From an uncultured Eubacterium sp. (GTDB lineage: Bacteria; Bacillota; Clostridia; Lachnospirales; Lachnospiraceae), in NCBI GenBank assembly GCA_910577295.1, contig CAJTLS010000014.1, positions 30,153-66,820 on the forward strand: a stretch of 36,668 nt of DNA, written 5' to 3'. The notes below the pieces were generated by a model that was not told the DNA's origin, did no database searches, and was given only the letters and a program-made list of their open reading frames with translations. Below are positions 9,132 to 17,132 of the stretch, piece after piece. The translations under genes and the position numbers were made by a program. The stretch's first letter is position 1, and each line of letters starts with the position of its first letter.

Positions 9132-9153
9132 TATCATTTGATTTTGTTATGAT
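9125..9153 (+). promoter_or_regulatory. Sigma-A promoter of the coaD-thl-crt-hbd-bcd-etfBA operon
   Basis: TTGACA (9125-9130), 17-bp spacer, TATGAT (9148-9153). The -35 is a perfect consensus and the -10 differs at one position. Transcription would start near 9160, giving a leader of about 55 nt before coaD. The next gap larger than 60 bp downstream is after etfA, so this is probably the main promoter of the whole operon. Confidence 0.8.
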
Positions 9154-9217
9154 AGGTGAGTAATGATAAAAAGGTAAAGGTGGGTCTTTTTTGGAGATTC
9201 ACGGAATGGAAGAAAAT

Positions 9218-9697
9218 ATGAGAAAAGCAATTTATCCGGGGAGTTTTGATCCTGTTACATATGGTCATTTGGATATTATTCAGCGTGCTTCTAAAGTTGT
9301 GGACGAACTAATTATCGGGATATTGGTGAATAAGACAAAAAAGCCTTTGTTTTCCATGGAAGAACGGTTTTCCCTTCTGCAGGAGACGACAAAAGAATTT
9401 CCTAATGTAACAGTGAAGACATTTGAGGGACTGACGATTGATTTTGCCAGACAAAATGGCGCCAAACTGATTATTCGCGGTCTTCGGGCGGTAACTGATT
9501 TCGAGTCGGAGATGCAGATTGCCCAAACAAATCACAGCATTGCGCCGGATATTGATACGATGTTTTTTACAACATGTCTGGAATATGCTTTTTTGAGTTC
9601 TACCATTGCCAAGGAAGTGGCCTATTATGGCTCGGATGTTTCGCTTCTTGTTCCGCCTGTGGTGGCTGAGGCGTTTCGCAAAAAGTATAATCATTAA
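9218..9697 (+). CDS. coaD: Phosphopantetheine adenylyltransferase (CoaD)
   Basis: It joins 4'-phosphopantetheine and ATP to dephospho-CoA, the penultimate step of CoA synthesis. The protein has the nucleotidyltransferase motif YPGSFDPVTYGHLDI (TxGH-type, here TYGH) at its N-terminus, then IIRGLRAVTDFESEMQ and the C-terminal signature motif FLSSTIAKEV. The chosen ATG gives 159 aa beginning MRKAIYPGSFDP, the usual family start. An in-frame ATG at 9206 with GGAG 9 nt upstream, or TTG at 9191, would add 4 or 9 residues. It is the first gene of the butyrate operon, 60 bp ahead of thl, so CoA supply may be expressed together with CoA-dependent fermentation. Confidence 0.95.
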   Translation: MRKAIYPGSFDPVTYGHLDIIQRASKVVDELIIGILVNKTKKPLFSMEERFSLLQETTKEFPNVTVKTFEGLTIDFARQNGAKLIIRGLRAVTDFESEMQIAQTNHSIAPDIDTMFFTTCLEYAFLSSTIAKEVAYYGSDVSLLVPPVVAEAFRKKYNH

Positions 9698-9757
9698 CTG
9701 CGAGAAGCAGAAATGATAGATATTGTAACAGTAAATAATTTTAAGGAGGATAAATTC

Positions 9758-10942
9758 ATGTCTAAGAAAGTAGTATTAGCAGGTGCTTGTCGTACAGCGA
9801 TTGGTAAAATGGGTGGTGCCCTCAGCACAACCTCAGCACCAAAACTTGGTTCCATTGTTATTGAAGAAGCTCTTAAAAGAGCAGGCGTTCCGAAAGATTC
9901 GGTAGACCATGTCTATATGGGATGTGTTATTCAGGCCGGTCTTGGTCAAAATGTGGCTCGTCAGGCTTCTATAGGAGCAGGACTTCCGATTGAGACAACA
10001 GCCGTTACTGTGAATGTAGTATGTGGTTCTGGTTTGAACTGTGTCAATATGGCTGCTCAGATGATTCAGACAGGCGATGCCGATATCGTAGTAGCCGGCG
10101 GTATGGAGAATATGTCAATGGCGCCTTACGCTGCCATGAATGGCCGTTTCGGTTATCGTATGAACAACGGAACATTAGTAGATACAATGGTAAATGATGC
10201 ACTTTGGGATGCATTTAATCAATATCACATGATGATTACAGCAGAAAATGTAGCAGAAAAATACGGTATTACCCGTGAAGAATTAGATGAGTTTTCTGCA
10301 AAGAGCCAGCAGAAATGCGAGGCAGCAATGGCAGCCGGTAAGTTTAAAGATGAGATTGTTCCTGTTGAAATCAAATCAAGAAAGAAGACGGTTGTTTTTG
10401 ATACAGACGAGGGCCCTCGTGCTGGTACGACAGCAGAGGGATTGGGCGCTTTGAAATGTTGTTCCGGTAAAGAAGGCGGTTTGGTAACTGCCGGTAATGC
10501 TTCCGGTATCAATGATGGAGCTGCTGCAATCGTTGTTATGAGCGAAGAAAAGGCAAAAGAGCTTGGTGTTACACCAATGGCTACTTTTGTAGCAGGTGCT
10601 CTTGGCGGTGTAGATCCGAAAATCATGGGAGTCGGACCGGTTGCTTCTACAAAGAAAGTATTTGCTAAAACCGGTTTAACAATTGATGATATGGATTTAG
10701 TTGAGGCAAATGAGGCATTTGCTGCTCAGTCTATTGCTGTTGGACGTGACTTGAACTTTGATTTAAGCAAGTTGAATGTTAATGGTGGTGCAATTGCTCT
10801 TGGACATCCGGTAGGTGCTTCCGGTTGTCGTATTCTTGTTACTTTGCTTCATGAGATGCAGAAAACAGATGCGAAGAAAGGTCTTGCTACTCTTTGTATT
10901 GGTGGCGGTATGGGCTGCTCCACAATCGTTGAGAAATATTAG
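9758..10942 (+). CDS. thl: Acetyl-CoA C-acetyltransferase (thiolase)
   Basis: It condenses two acetyl-CoA to acetoacetyl-CoA, the entry step to butyrate. The 394-aa protein has the nucleophilic Cys89 in VNVVCGSGLN, the EANEAFAAQ motif, the catalytic His in GGAIALGHPVGASGCR, and the second Cys in CIGGGMGCS near the C-terminus. The ATG at 9758 is chosen because AGGAGG lies at 9744-9749 and the protein then starts MSKKVVLAGACRTAIGK. An upstream in-frame start at 9713 would add 15 residues not seen in the family. Arg is often CGT and Gly often GGT, suggesting high expression. Confidence 0.97.
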   Translation: MSKKVVLAGACRTAIGKMGGALSTTSAPKLGSIVIEEALKRAGVPKDSVDHVYMGCVIQAGLGQNVARQASIGAGLPIETTAVTVNVVCGSGLNCVNMAAQMIQTGDADIVVAGGMENMSMAPYAAMNGRFGYRMNNGTLVDTMVNDALWDAFNQYHMMITAENVAEKYGITREELDEFSAKSQQKCEAAMAAGKFKDEIVPVEIKSRKKTVVFDTDEGPRAGTTAEGLGALKCCSGKEGGLVTAGNASGINDGAAAIVVMSEEKAKELGVTPMATFVAGALGGVDPKIMGVGPVASTKKVFAKTGLTIDDMDLVEANEAFAAQSIAVGRDLNFDLSKLNVNGGAIALGHPVGASGCRILVTLLHEMQKTDAKKGLATLCIGGGMGCSTIVEKY

Positions 10943-10954
10943 GAGGACGTTGAC

Positions 10955-11746
10955 ATGGAATTCATAACGTATGAAGTAGAGGATAAAGTTGGAATTATTA
11001 CGATCAATCGTCCGAAGGCATTGAATGCTTTGAATAGTACCGTATTGGATGAACTGAATGAGGTTTTGGATTCGGTTGACCAAAATGAGGTGCGTTGTTT
11101 GATATTGACCGGTGCGGGAGATAAATCATTTGTGGCCGGTGCGGATATCGGAGAGATGAGCACTTTGACAAAGGCAGAAGGTGAAGCATTTGGCAAGAAA
11201 GGAAATGACGTATTCCGCAAATTGGAGACATTCCCATTGCCGACAATTGCGGCAGTTAATGGTTTTGCCCTTGGCGGTGGATGTGAGATTTCCATGAGTT
11301 GTGATATAAGAATTTGCTCTGATAATGCTGTCTTTGGTCAGCCAGAGGTTGGTCTTGGCATTACACCGGGATTTGGCGGTACTCAGAGACTGGCTCGTTT
11401 GGTTAGTCCGGGTATGGCAAAGCAGTTGATTTACACAGCACGTAATATTAAAGCAGAAGAAGCTTATCGTATTGGTCTTGTGAATGCAGTTTATACACAG
11501 GAAGAGTTGATGCCTGCTGCAAAGAAGATGGCGGCTGGTATCGCCATGCAGGCGCCGATTGCTGTTCGAAACTGCAAGAAAGCGATTAATGACGGACTTC
11601 AGGTTAATATGGATGAGGCTGTTGTGATAGAGGAGAAACTTTTTGGCGATTGTTTCGAGACGGAAGACCAGAAAGCAGGTATGGGCAACTTCCTTGAAAA
11701 GGATAAAGAGAAAAAATTGAAAGTAGTTCCTTTCAAAAATAAATAA
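10955..11746 (+). CDS. crt: 3-hydroxybutyryl-CoA dehydratase (crotonase)
   Basis: It removes water from 3-hydroxybutyryl-CoA to give crotonyl-CoA. The 263-aa protein is a standard crotonase: TINRPKALNALN at the N-terminus, the oxyanion-hole segment FVAGADIGEM, ALGGGCEISMSCDI, and FGQPEVGLGITPGFGGTQRLARLV with the expected catalytic glutamates. It begins 12 nt after thl behind an AGGAGG site that follows the thl stop. Its position between thl and hbd supports the short-chain dehydratase role over a generic enoyl-CoA hydratase. Confidence 0.96.
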   Translation: MEFITYEVEDKVGIITINRPKALNALNSTVLDELNEVLDSVDQNEVRCLILTGAGDKSFVAGADIGEMSTLTKAEGEAFGKKGNDVFRKLETFPLPTIAAVNGFALGGGCEISMSCDIRICSDNAVFGQPEVGLGITPGFGGTQRLARLVSPGMAKQLIYTARNIKAEEAYRIGLVNAVYTQEELMPAAKKMAAGIAMQAPIAVRNCKKAINDGLQVNMDEAVVIEEKLFGDCFETEDQKAGMGNFLEKDKEKKLKVVPFKNK

Positions 11747-11770
11747 GAAGTGAAAAAGGAGGATTTAAAA

Positions 11771-12613
11771 ATGATAGTAGGTGTTATTGGTGCAGGAACA
11801 ATGGGTTCCGGTATTGCGCAGGCATTTGCACAGACAGAGGGGTATGAAGTATGTCTTTGTGACATTAACGAAGAGTTTGCTGCTAATGGAAAAAATAAGA
11901 TTGCCAAAGGACTTCAGAGACTTGTTGACAAAGGTAAGAAGACACAAGAAGAAGTAGATGCAATTCTTGCCAAAATTACGACCGGTGTAAAGGATATTTG
12001 TACGGATTGTGATTTGATTGTCGAGGCAGCTCTGGAAGTGATGGATGTTAAGAAACAGACATTCAAGGAACTGCAGGATATTGTGAAGAAAGAAGACTGC
12101 ATTTTTGCTACGAATACTTCCTCTCTTTCCATTACGGAAATCGGTGCAGGTATAAGCCATCCGGTAATTGGTATGCATTTCTTTAACCCGGCTCCGGTTA
12201 TGAAGTTAGTTGAAGTTATTCGCGGTGAGAATACGACGGATGAAGTAAATGATAAAGTTGTTGCCATTGCCAAAGAGATTGGCAAGACTCCGGTTGAAGT
12301 AAAAGAGGCTGCCGGCTTTGTTGTAAACCGCATTCTGATTCCGATGATAAATGAGGCGGTTGGTATTTTGGCTGACGGTGTTGCTTCCGTAGAGGGTATT
12401 GATGCCGCTATGCAGCTTGGAGCAAATCATCCGATGGGACCTTTGGCGCTCGGTGATTTGGTTGGTCTTGATATCTGCCTTGCCATTATGGAAGTTCTTC
12501 AGGCAGAGACAGGAGATTCCAAATATCGTCCGCATCCATTGTTGAGAAAGATGGTTCGTGCCGGTAAACTTGGTCGTAAGACGGGAATTGGTTTTTACGA
12601 TTACTCAAAATAA
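11771..12613 (+). CDS. hbd: 3-hydroxybutyryl-CoA dehydrogenase
   Basis: It reduces acetoacetyl-CoA to 3-hydroxybutyryl-CoA with NAD(P)H. The 280-aa protein has an N-terminal Rossmann motif (GVIGAGTMGSGIAQAFA), ATNTSSLSI, the catalytic His region GMHFFNPAPVMKLVEVI, and the helical C-terminal domain with GFVVNRILIPMINEA and NHPMGPLALGDLVGLD. The ATG at 11771 follows AAGGAGG (11757-11763). The in-frame ATG-like start at 11750 would precede this ribosome site and is rejected. It lies 24 nt after crt in the same operon. Confidence 0.97.
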   Translation: MIVGVIGAGTMGSGIAQAFAQTEGYEVCLCDINEEFAANGKNKIAKGLQRLVDKGKKTQEEVDAILAKITTGVKDICTDCDLIVEAALEVMDVKKQTFKELQDIVKKEDCIFATNTSSLSITEIGAGISHPVIGMHFFNPAPVMKLVEVIRGENTTDEVNDKVVAIAKEIGKTPVEVKEAAGFVVNRILIPMINEAVGILADGVASVEGIDAAMQLGANHPMGPLALGDLVGLDICLAIMEVLQAETGDSKYRPHPLLRKMVRAGKLGRKTGIGFYDYSK

Positions 12614-12666
12614 AAGATTGCTATGGGATAACAATTTCTTAAATTTAATAGGAGGTTTATTGTAAG

Positions 12667-13818
12667 ATGGATTTTATGTTTGATAAACAGCATGAGATGG
12701 CTAGACAGTTGTTCAGAGAATTTGCTGAGAATGAAGTTAAGCCGCTTGCGCAGGAAACAGATGAAACAGAGCAGTTCCCGGCTGAGAATGTAGAAAAGAT
12801 GAAAAAGCTCGGTTTTATGGGCATTGCGATTCCAAAAGAATATGGCGGACAGGGTTGCGACCCTCTTATGTATGTTACATGCGTTGAGGAGTTGTCCAAA
12901 GTTTGTGGTACGACAGGCGTTGTTGTATCAGCACATTCTTCTCTTGGCGCTGACCCGATTTTGATGTATGGTACAGAAGAGCAGAAACAGAAGTATTTGG
13001 TGCCGCTTGCTAATGGAACGAAACTTGGTGCTTTTGGTTTGACAGAGCCGGGTGCCGGAACAGACGCACAAGGCCAGCAGACAAAAGCTGTTTTGGATGG
13101 CGACGAGTGGGTGCTGAACGGCTCTAAATGTTTTATTACTAATGGTAAAGAAGCAGATATTTATATTATTATTGCGGTAACCGGTATTATTGAGAAGCGT
13201 GGACGCAAAGTAAAAGAAATTTCTGCCTTTATCGTAGAGAAAGACACACCGGGCTTTACTTTCGGAACGAAAGAAAAGAAGATGGGTATTCGTGGTTCTG
13301 CTACATATGAGTTGATTTTTGAGGATTGCCGTATCCCAAAAGAGAACCTTCTTGGCGCACAGGGCAAAGGTTTTGGTATCGCTATGCATACATTAGACGG
13401 TGGTCGTATCGGTATCGCTGCTCAGGCTCTTGGTCTTGCTGAGGGAGCTTTGCAGGCTACGATTGATTATGTGAAAGAGAGAAAGCAGTTCGGTCGTTCG
13501 ATTGCACAGTTCCAGAATACACAGTTCCAGTTAGCAGACATGGCTACGAAAGTGGAAGCTGCTAAGCTGTTGGTATACCGTGCGGCAATGGCAAAGGCTA
13601 CACAGAAAGTTTATAGTGTGGAAGCCGCTATGGCTAAATTGTATGCGGCAGAAGTTGCTATGGAAGTGACAACAAAGGCGGTACAGTTACACGGTGGTTA
13701 TGGTTATATCAGAGAATATGACGTGGAACGTATGATGCGTGATGCAAAGATTACAGAGATTTATGAAGGAACTTCAGAAGTTCAGCGCATGGTTATCTCT
13801 GGCAGCTTATTGAAATAG
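12667..13818 (+). CDS. bcd: Butyryl-CoA dehydrogenase
   Basis: It reduces crotonyl-CoA to butyryl-CoA and, with EtfAB in anaerobes, can bifurcate electrons from NADH to crotonyl-CoA and ferredoxin. The 383-aa protein is an acyl-CoA dehydrogenase of normal length: N-terminal helical domain, FGLTEPGAGTDAQGQQTKA (FAD/substrate region), the C-terminal four-helix domain with RKQFGRSIAQFQNTQFQLADMA, and EIYEGTSEVQRMV with the expected catalytic base Glu367. GGAGG at 12651-12655 is 11 nt from the ATG. The 53-bp gap after hbd is the longest between thl and etfA and holds no clear terminator. Confidence 0.97.
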   Translation: MDFMFDKQHEMARQLFREFAENEVKPLAQETDETEQFPAENVEKMKKLGFMGIAIPKEYGGQGCDPLMYVTCVEELSKVCGTTGVVVSAHSSLGADPILMYGTEEQKQKYLVPLANGTKLGAFGLTEPGAGTDAQGQQTKAVLDGDEWVLNGSKCFITNGKEADIYIIIAVTGIIEKRGRKVKEISAFIVEKDTPGFTFGTKEKKMGIRGSATYELIFEDCRIPKENLLGAQGKGFGIAMHTLDGGRIGIAAQALGLAEGALQATIDYVKERKQFGRSIAQFQNTQFQLADMATKVEAAKLLVYRAAMAKATQKVYSVEAAMAKLYAAEVAMEVTTKAVQLHGGYGYIREYDVERMMRDAKITEIYEGTSEVQRMVISGSLLK

Positions 13819-13829
13819 GAGGTGCTCTT

Positions 13830-14612
13830 GTGAAAATAGTAGTATGTATTAAACAGGTGCCGGACACAAAGGGCGGCGTTGTATTTAACCCGGATGGCAC
13901 ATTGAATAGAGGTGCGATGCTTACCATTATGAATCCGGATGATAAAGCCGGTCTGGAGGCGGCACTTAAGATAAAAGATGAAATGGGTGCAGAAGTAACA
14001 GTGCTTACCATGGGTCTTCCAAAGGCAGAAGAGGTTCTGCGCGAAGCCATGGCTATGGGTGCAGATAAAGGTATACTGGTTACTGACCGTGTACTTGGCG
14101 GCGCAGATACATGGGCGACATCGACAACAATTGCCGGTGCACTTCGTAATATTGATTACGATTTGATTATAACAGGTCGTCAGGCTATTGATGGTGATAC
14201 GGCACAGGTCGGCCCACAGATTTCTGAGCATTTGGGTATCCCTGTTATTTCTTATGCACAGGATATTAAAATCGAAGGCGATAGCGTTGTTGTTCAGCGT
14301 CAATACGAGGACAGATATCATGTCATTAAAGCAAAGATGCCATGTTTGATTACCGCTCTTTCTGAGTTGAATGAGCCACGTTACATGACTCCGGGTGGAA
14401 TTATGGACGCATTTGACAAAGAGATTACTGTATGGGGAAGAGCCGATTTAAAAGATGTTGATGATGCTAACCTTGGTTTAAAAGGTTCCCCAACAAAGAT
14501 TGCAAAAGCTTCTGACAAAGTGCGTAAAGGCGCAGGTGAAGTAGTGACATTAGATCCGGCAGAAGCAGCACAGTATATTGTTGATAAGTTTAAAGAGAAA
14601 CATGTAATCTAA
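13830..14612 (+). CDS. etfB: Electron transfer flavoprotein, beta subunit
   Basis: It is the small subunit of the ETF heterodimer that passes electrons to Bcd; in bifurcating ETFs it carries the second flavin. The 260-aa protein starts KIVVCIKQVPDTKGGVVFNPDG and contains INPDDKAGLE-like sequence (MNPDDKAGLEAAL), LREAMAMGADKGILVTD, and the ETF-beta signature region around ITGRQAIDGDTAQVGPQISEHLG. The start is GTG at 13830 with AGGAGG directly after the bcd stop codon. It is the fifth enzyme-coding gene of the thl-etfA series. Confidence 0.96.
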   Translation: MKIVVCIKQVPDTKGGVVFNPDGTLNRGAMLTIMNPDDKAGLEAALKIKDEMGAEVTVLTMGLPKAEEVLREAMAMGADKGILVTDRVLGGADTWATSTTIAGALRNIDYDLIITGRQAIDGDTAQVGPQISEHLGIPVISYAQDIKIEGDSVVVQRQYEDRYHVIKAKMPCLITALSELNEPRYMTPGGIMDAFDKEITVWGRADLKDVDDANLGLKGSPTKIAKASDKVRKGAGEVVTLDPAEAAQYIVDKFKEKHVI

Positions 14613-14641
14613 TAATATATAAAGGAAAAGTGGTGAAAAAA

Positions 14642-15679
14642 ATGAATTTAGAAGAATATAAAGGAGTATATGTCTTTGCTCAGCAGGTAGATGGTGAGAT
14701 GAGCAGCATCGCATTTGAGTTGCTTGGCAAAGCAAAAGATTTGGCAAAAGATCTGAACACGGAAGTGACAGCAGTTGTTCTTGGTTCCGGCATCAAAGCA
14801 TTAGCGGATCCGTTAGCTGAGTATGGTGCGGACAAAGTTATCGTAGTAGATGACCCGGAATTGGAAGTTTACAGAACAGAGCCATACACACATGCACTGG
14901 CTTCTGTAATTAACGAGTATAAACCGGAAATTATGCTGGTTGGTGCTACGGCAATCGGACGTGACCTCGGGCCTCGTGTATCTGCGCGTGTGCAGACCGG
15001 TTTGACGGCTGACTGTACGGTACTTGAGATTGGTGATTTTAACGATGTTATGGCAAAGACAACATTGCCAAATCAATTACTTATGACCCGTCCTGCTTTT
15101 GGTGGTAATACGATTGCTACTATCGCATGTCCGTATAACCGTCCACAGATGGCTACCGTACGTGCCGGAGTTATGCAGAAGATTGAGCCTGTGAAAGGGG
15201 CAAAGGCAGAAGTAATTGAATATAATCCGGGATTTACTCCGGATAACAAATATGTAGAGATTTTGGAAGTAGTAAAGAGTGTGTCCGATGTAGAAGACAT
15301 TATGGATGCCAAAATTCTTGTTTCCGGCGGTCGTGGCGTCGGCAGCAAAGAGAATTTCAAACTGCTTCAGGATTTGGCCGATGTACTTGGCGGCACAGTA
15401 AGTTGTTCTCGTGCTGTTGTTGATAACGGTTGGATGCCAAGAGACCTTCAGGTAGGACAGACAGGTAAGACCGTTCGTCCTAACGTGTATTTTGCAATTG
15501 GTATTTCCGGTGCAATTCAGCACGTAGCCGGCATGGAAGAAGCTGATATCATTGTTGCTATCAACAAAGATGAGACAGCTCCAATCTTTGATGTCGCAGA
15601 TTATGGTTTAGTTGGTGATTTGAATAAAATTCTTCCTCAGTTGACAGAAATGTTGAAAGCAGAATTGGCTGAAAAATAA
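14642..15679 (+). CDS. etfA: Electron transfer flavoprotein, alpha subunit
   Basis: It is the large ETF subunit, binding FAD in its C-terminal domain and docking to Bcd. The ~345-aa protein starts MNLEEYKGVYVFAQQVDGE and has the FAD-binding region VSGGRGVGSKENFKLLQDLA, followed by DNGWMPRDLQVGQTGKTVRP and YFAIGISGAIQHVAGM near the C-terminus. The start is uncertain: ATG 14642 gives the usual family N-terminus, but GTG at 14633 is better spaced from AAAGGA (14621-14626) and would add three residues. It ends the operon, followed by a strong hairpin. Confidence 0.95.
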   Translation: MNLEEYKGVYVFAQQVDGEMSSIAFELLGKAKDLAKDLNTEVTAVVLGSGIKALADPLAEYGADKVIVVDDPELEVYRTEPYTHALASVINEYKPEIMLVGATAIGRDLGPRVSARVQTGLTADCTVLEIGDFNDVMAKTTLPNQLLMTRPAFGGNTIATIACPYNRPQMATVRAGVMQKIEPVKGAKAEVIEYNPGFTPDNKYVEILEVVKSVSDVEDIMDAKILVSGGRGVGSKENFKLLQDLADVLGGTVSCSRAVVDNGWMPRDLQVGQTGKTVRPNVYFAIGISGAIQHVAGMEEADIIVAINKDETAPIFDVADYGLVGDLNKILPQLTEMLKAELAEK

Positions 15680-15689
15680 TATTGTTTTC

Positions 15690-15725
15690 AATAAGGGAGT
15701 AGTTGTTTTCAACTACTCCCTTATT
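15690..15725 (+). terminator. Intrinsic terminator of the butyrate operon
   Basis: A 16-bp perfect stem (15690-15705 with 15710-15725) closes a TTTT loop and is followed by TTTC. It sits 10 bp after the etfA stop codon. Confidence 0.85.
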
Positions 15726-15767
15726 TTCGCAGAGGTAAAACGCGAGGGTTTGAAGAAAGGGATATGT

Positions 15768-17057
15768 ATGAAACCAATCGGTGTAGTGATATGTAATTAT
15801 AATAAACGGGATTTTGTATTGGAATGTGTACAGAGCGTCATGGAGAGCAAGGAACAAAACTTTGATATTTTTGTTGTGGATAATGCCTCTACGGATGGCA
15901 GTGTTGAGGCGTTAAAGAATACATACAAAGAGGAGATAACCATTCTTGCCAATGCAGAAAATTTAGGTGGTTCCGGTGGTTTTAATACTGGACTGCGCGT
16001 TGTCAGGGACAGAGGTTATAAATACTTTATGTGTCTGGATGATGATGCTCTTGTGGATGAGAATGCGATTTCTGTTTTATACAAGTATATGGAGTCTCAT
16101 CCAGACGTCGGGATGGCGGGATGCCGGGTTTATCACCGGCAGATGCCGGATTATATTCAGCAGTCTGGCTTGATGATAGATTTTACACATTGTACGGCAA
16201 AGACGATAGGAGCAGACCAATTAGAAGATGGGACGCTGCCGGATGTCATTGAGTGTGATACGGTTGCGACGTGTGCGGTAATGGTGCGCGGCTCTGTGAT
16301 TCGGAATACGGAAGTTGGCATCATGCCGGAAGACAATTTCATTTATTGGGATGATATGGAATGGGGGCATCGTATCCGGCTGGCCGGATATAAAGTAGTT
16401 ACTTTGGCTGACTCTAAAGCGCTTCATCAGATGGGTGCAAATGTAAAACGTCCGAATACATTTATCAACTATTACATGTGGCGCAATCGTACTAATTTTT
16501 TTATGAGGTATACGCCGGAAGAGCAAATGGAGCAGATGAGCGTGCAGATTCTAGGCGCCTTTTTTGACGCTATGTATGAATCTATGTTTCGGGAAGAGCA
16601 CAATATTATGCAGACGCTTGCCTATGCGTATCAGGATGCGGTTTCCGGTACGAGAGGGAAGGCAAAAGATTATCAGATTTTGAAAAACGATGCGAACGAT
16701 GATAAACTTATTGGCTATATTCAAAATAAGAAATCGTATTGTATTCTCGAAGAGGGACAGGAAGAAGACGCTATGTATCTTCGCAACTTTTTCGAAAAAT
16801 ATAATAGTGATATGAAAGAGGCGCCGCGGCAGGAGGCAGAGGTAGTGTTCCGGTTCTGTCCGTATATTTTCCAACAACGCGATATTTCGCAGGAAGAGGT
16901 TTGGATTGACGGGGAGCGCAATTGCATTATAACAGAGGAAGACAGAGAAGCGGTAGAGAATTATCAATACAGTAAGTGGCTGTATATTTATATGAATCAG
17001 GGAACGTTTTTAGCGGCGGCAAAGGAATTGCGCCAGAAAAATAAGGATGAGGGTTAG
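15768..17057 (+). CDS. Family 2 glycosyltransferase (rhamnosyl/galactofuranosyl-transferase type)
   Basis: A 429-aa GT-A fold glycosyltransferase, probably transferring a nucleotide-sugar moiety onto a surface glycan. The N-terminus KPIGVVICNYNKRDFVLECV is the typical GT2 strand. VVDNASTDGS and AENLGGSGGFNTGLR form the nucleotide-binding region, and the metal-binding DDD is at residues 91-93 (CLDDDALVDE). The acceptor-side segment YWDDMEWGHRIRLAGY is as in WbbL/GlfT-type enzymes. The last ~150 residues are charged and not recognised. No membrane helices are seen. ATG 15768 is preferred because AAAGGG lies 6 nt upstream; TTG at 15750 would add six residues. The next gene encodes a deacetylase. 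Confidence 0.85.
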   Translation: MKPIGVVICNYNKRDFVLECVQSVMESKEQNFDIFVVDNASTDGSVEALKNTYKEEITILANAENLGGSGGFNTGLRVVRDRGYKYFMCLDDDALVDENAISVLYKYMESHPDVGMAGCRVYHRQMPDYIQQSGLMIDFTHCTAKTIGADQLEDGTLPDVIECDTVATCAVMVRGSVIRNTEVGIMPEDNFIYWDDMEWGHRIRLAGYKVVTLADSKALHQMGANVKRPNTFINYYMWRNRTNFFMRYTPEEQMEQMSVQILGAFFDAMYESMFREEHNIMQTLAYAYQDAVSGTRGKAKDYQILKNDANDDKLIGYIQNKKSYCILEEGQEEDAMYLRNFFEKYNSDMKEAPRQEAEVVFRFCPYIFQQRDISQEEVWIDGERNCIITEEDREAVENYQYSKWLYIYMNQGTFLAAAKELRQKNKDEG

Positions 17058-17089
17058 TGTGCAAAATTACGCTGATGCACTGATTTTTC
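17055..17089. repeat. Intergenic repeat, copy A (5' side of the deacetylase gene)
   Basis: The 35 bp starting at the glycosyltransferase stop codon (17055-17089) match 17964-17998 at 30 of 35 positions without gaps. The best conserved parts are TAGTGTG and CTGATGCA[C/T]TGATTTTTC. The copies sit directly 5' and 3' of the deacetylase gene. Confidence 0.7.
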
Positions 17090-17132
17090 TCGTGCGGTTC
17101 TTCGCGATAAATCGCTCGGAATGGAGGATATT

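Noticed and set aside
17104..17115. Palindrome GCGATAAATCGC before the deacetylase gene as an operator
   Set aside because: It is only 5 bp per arm, lies close to the ribosome site, and no second copy was seen.
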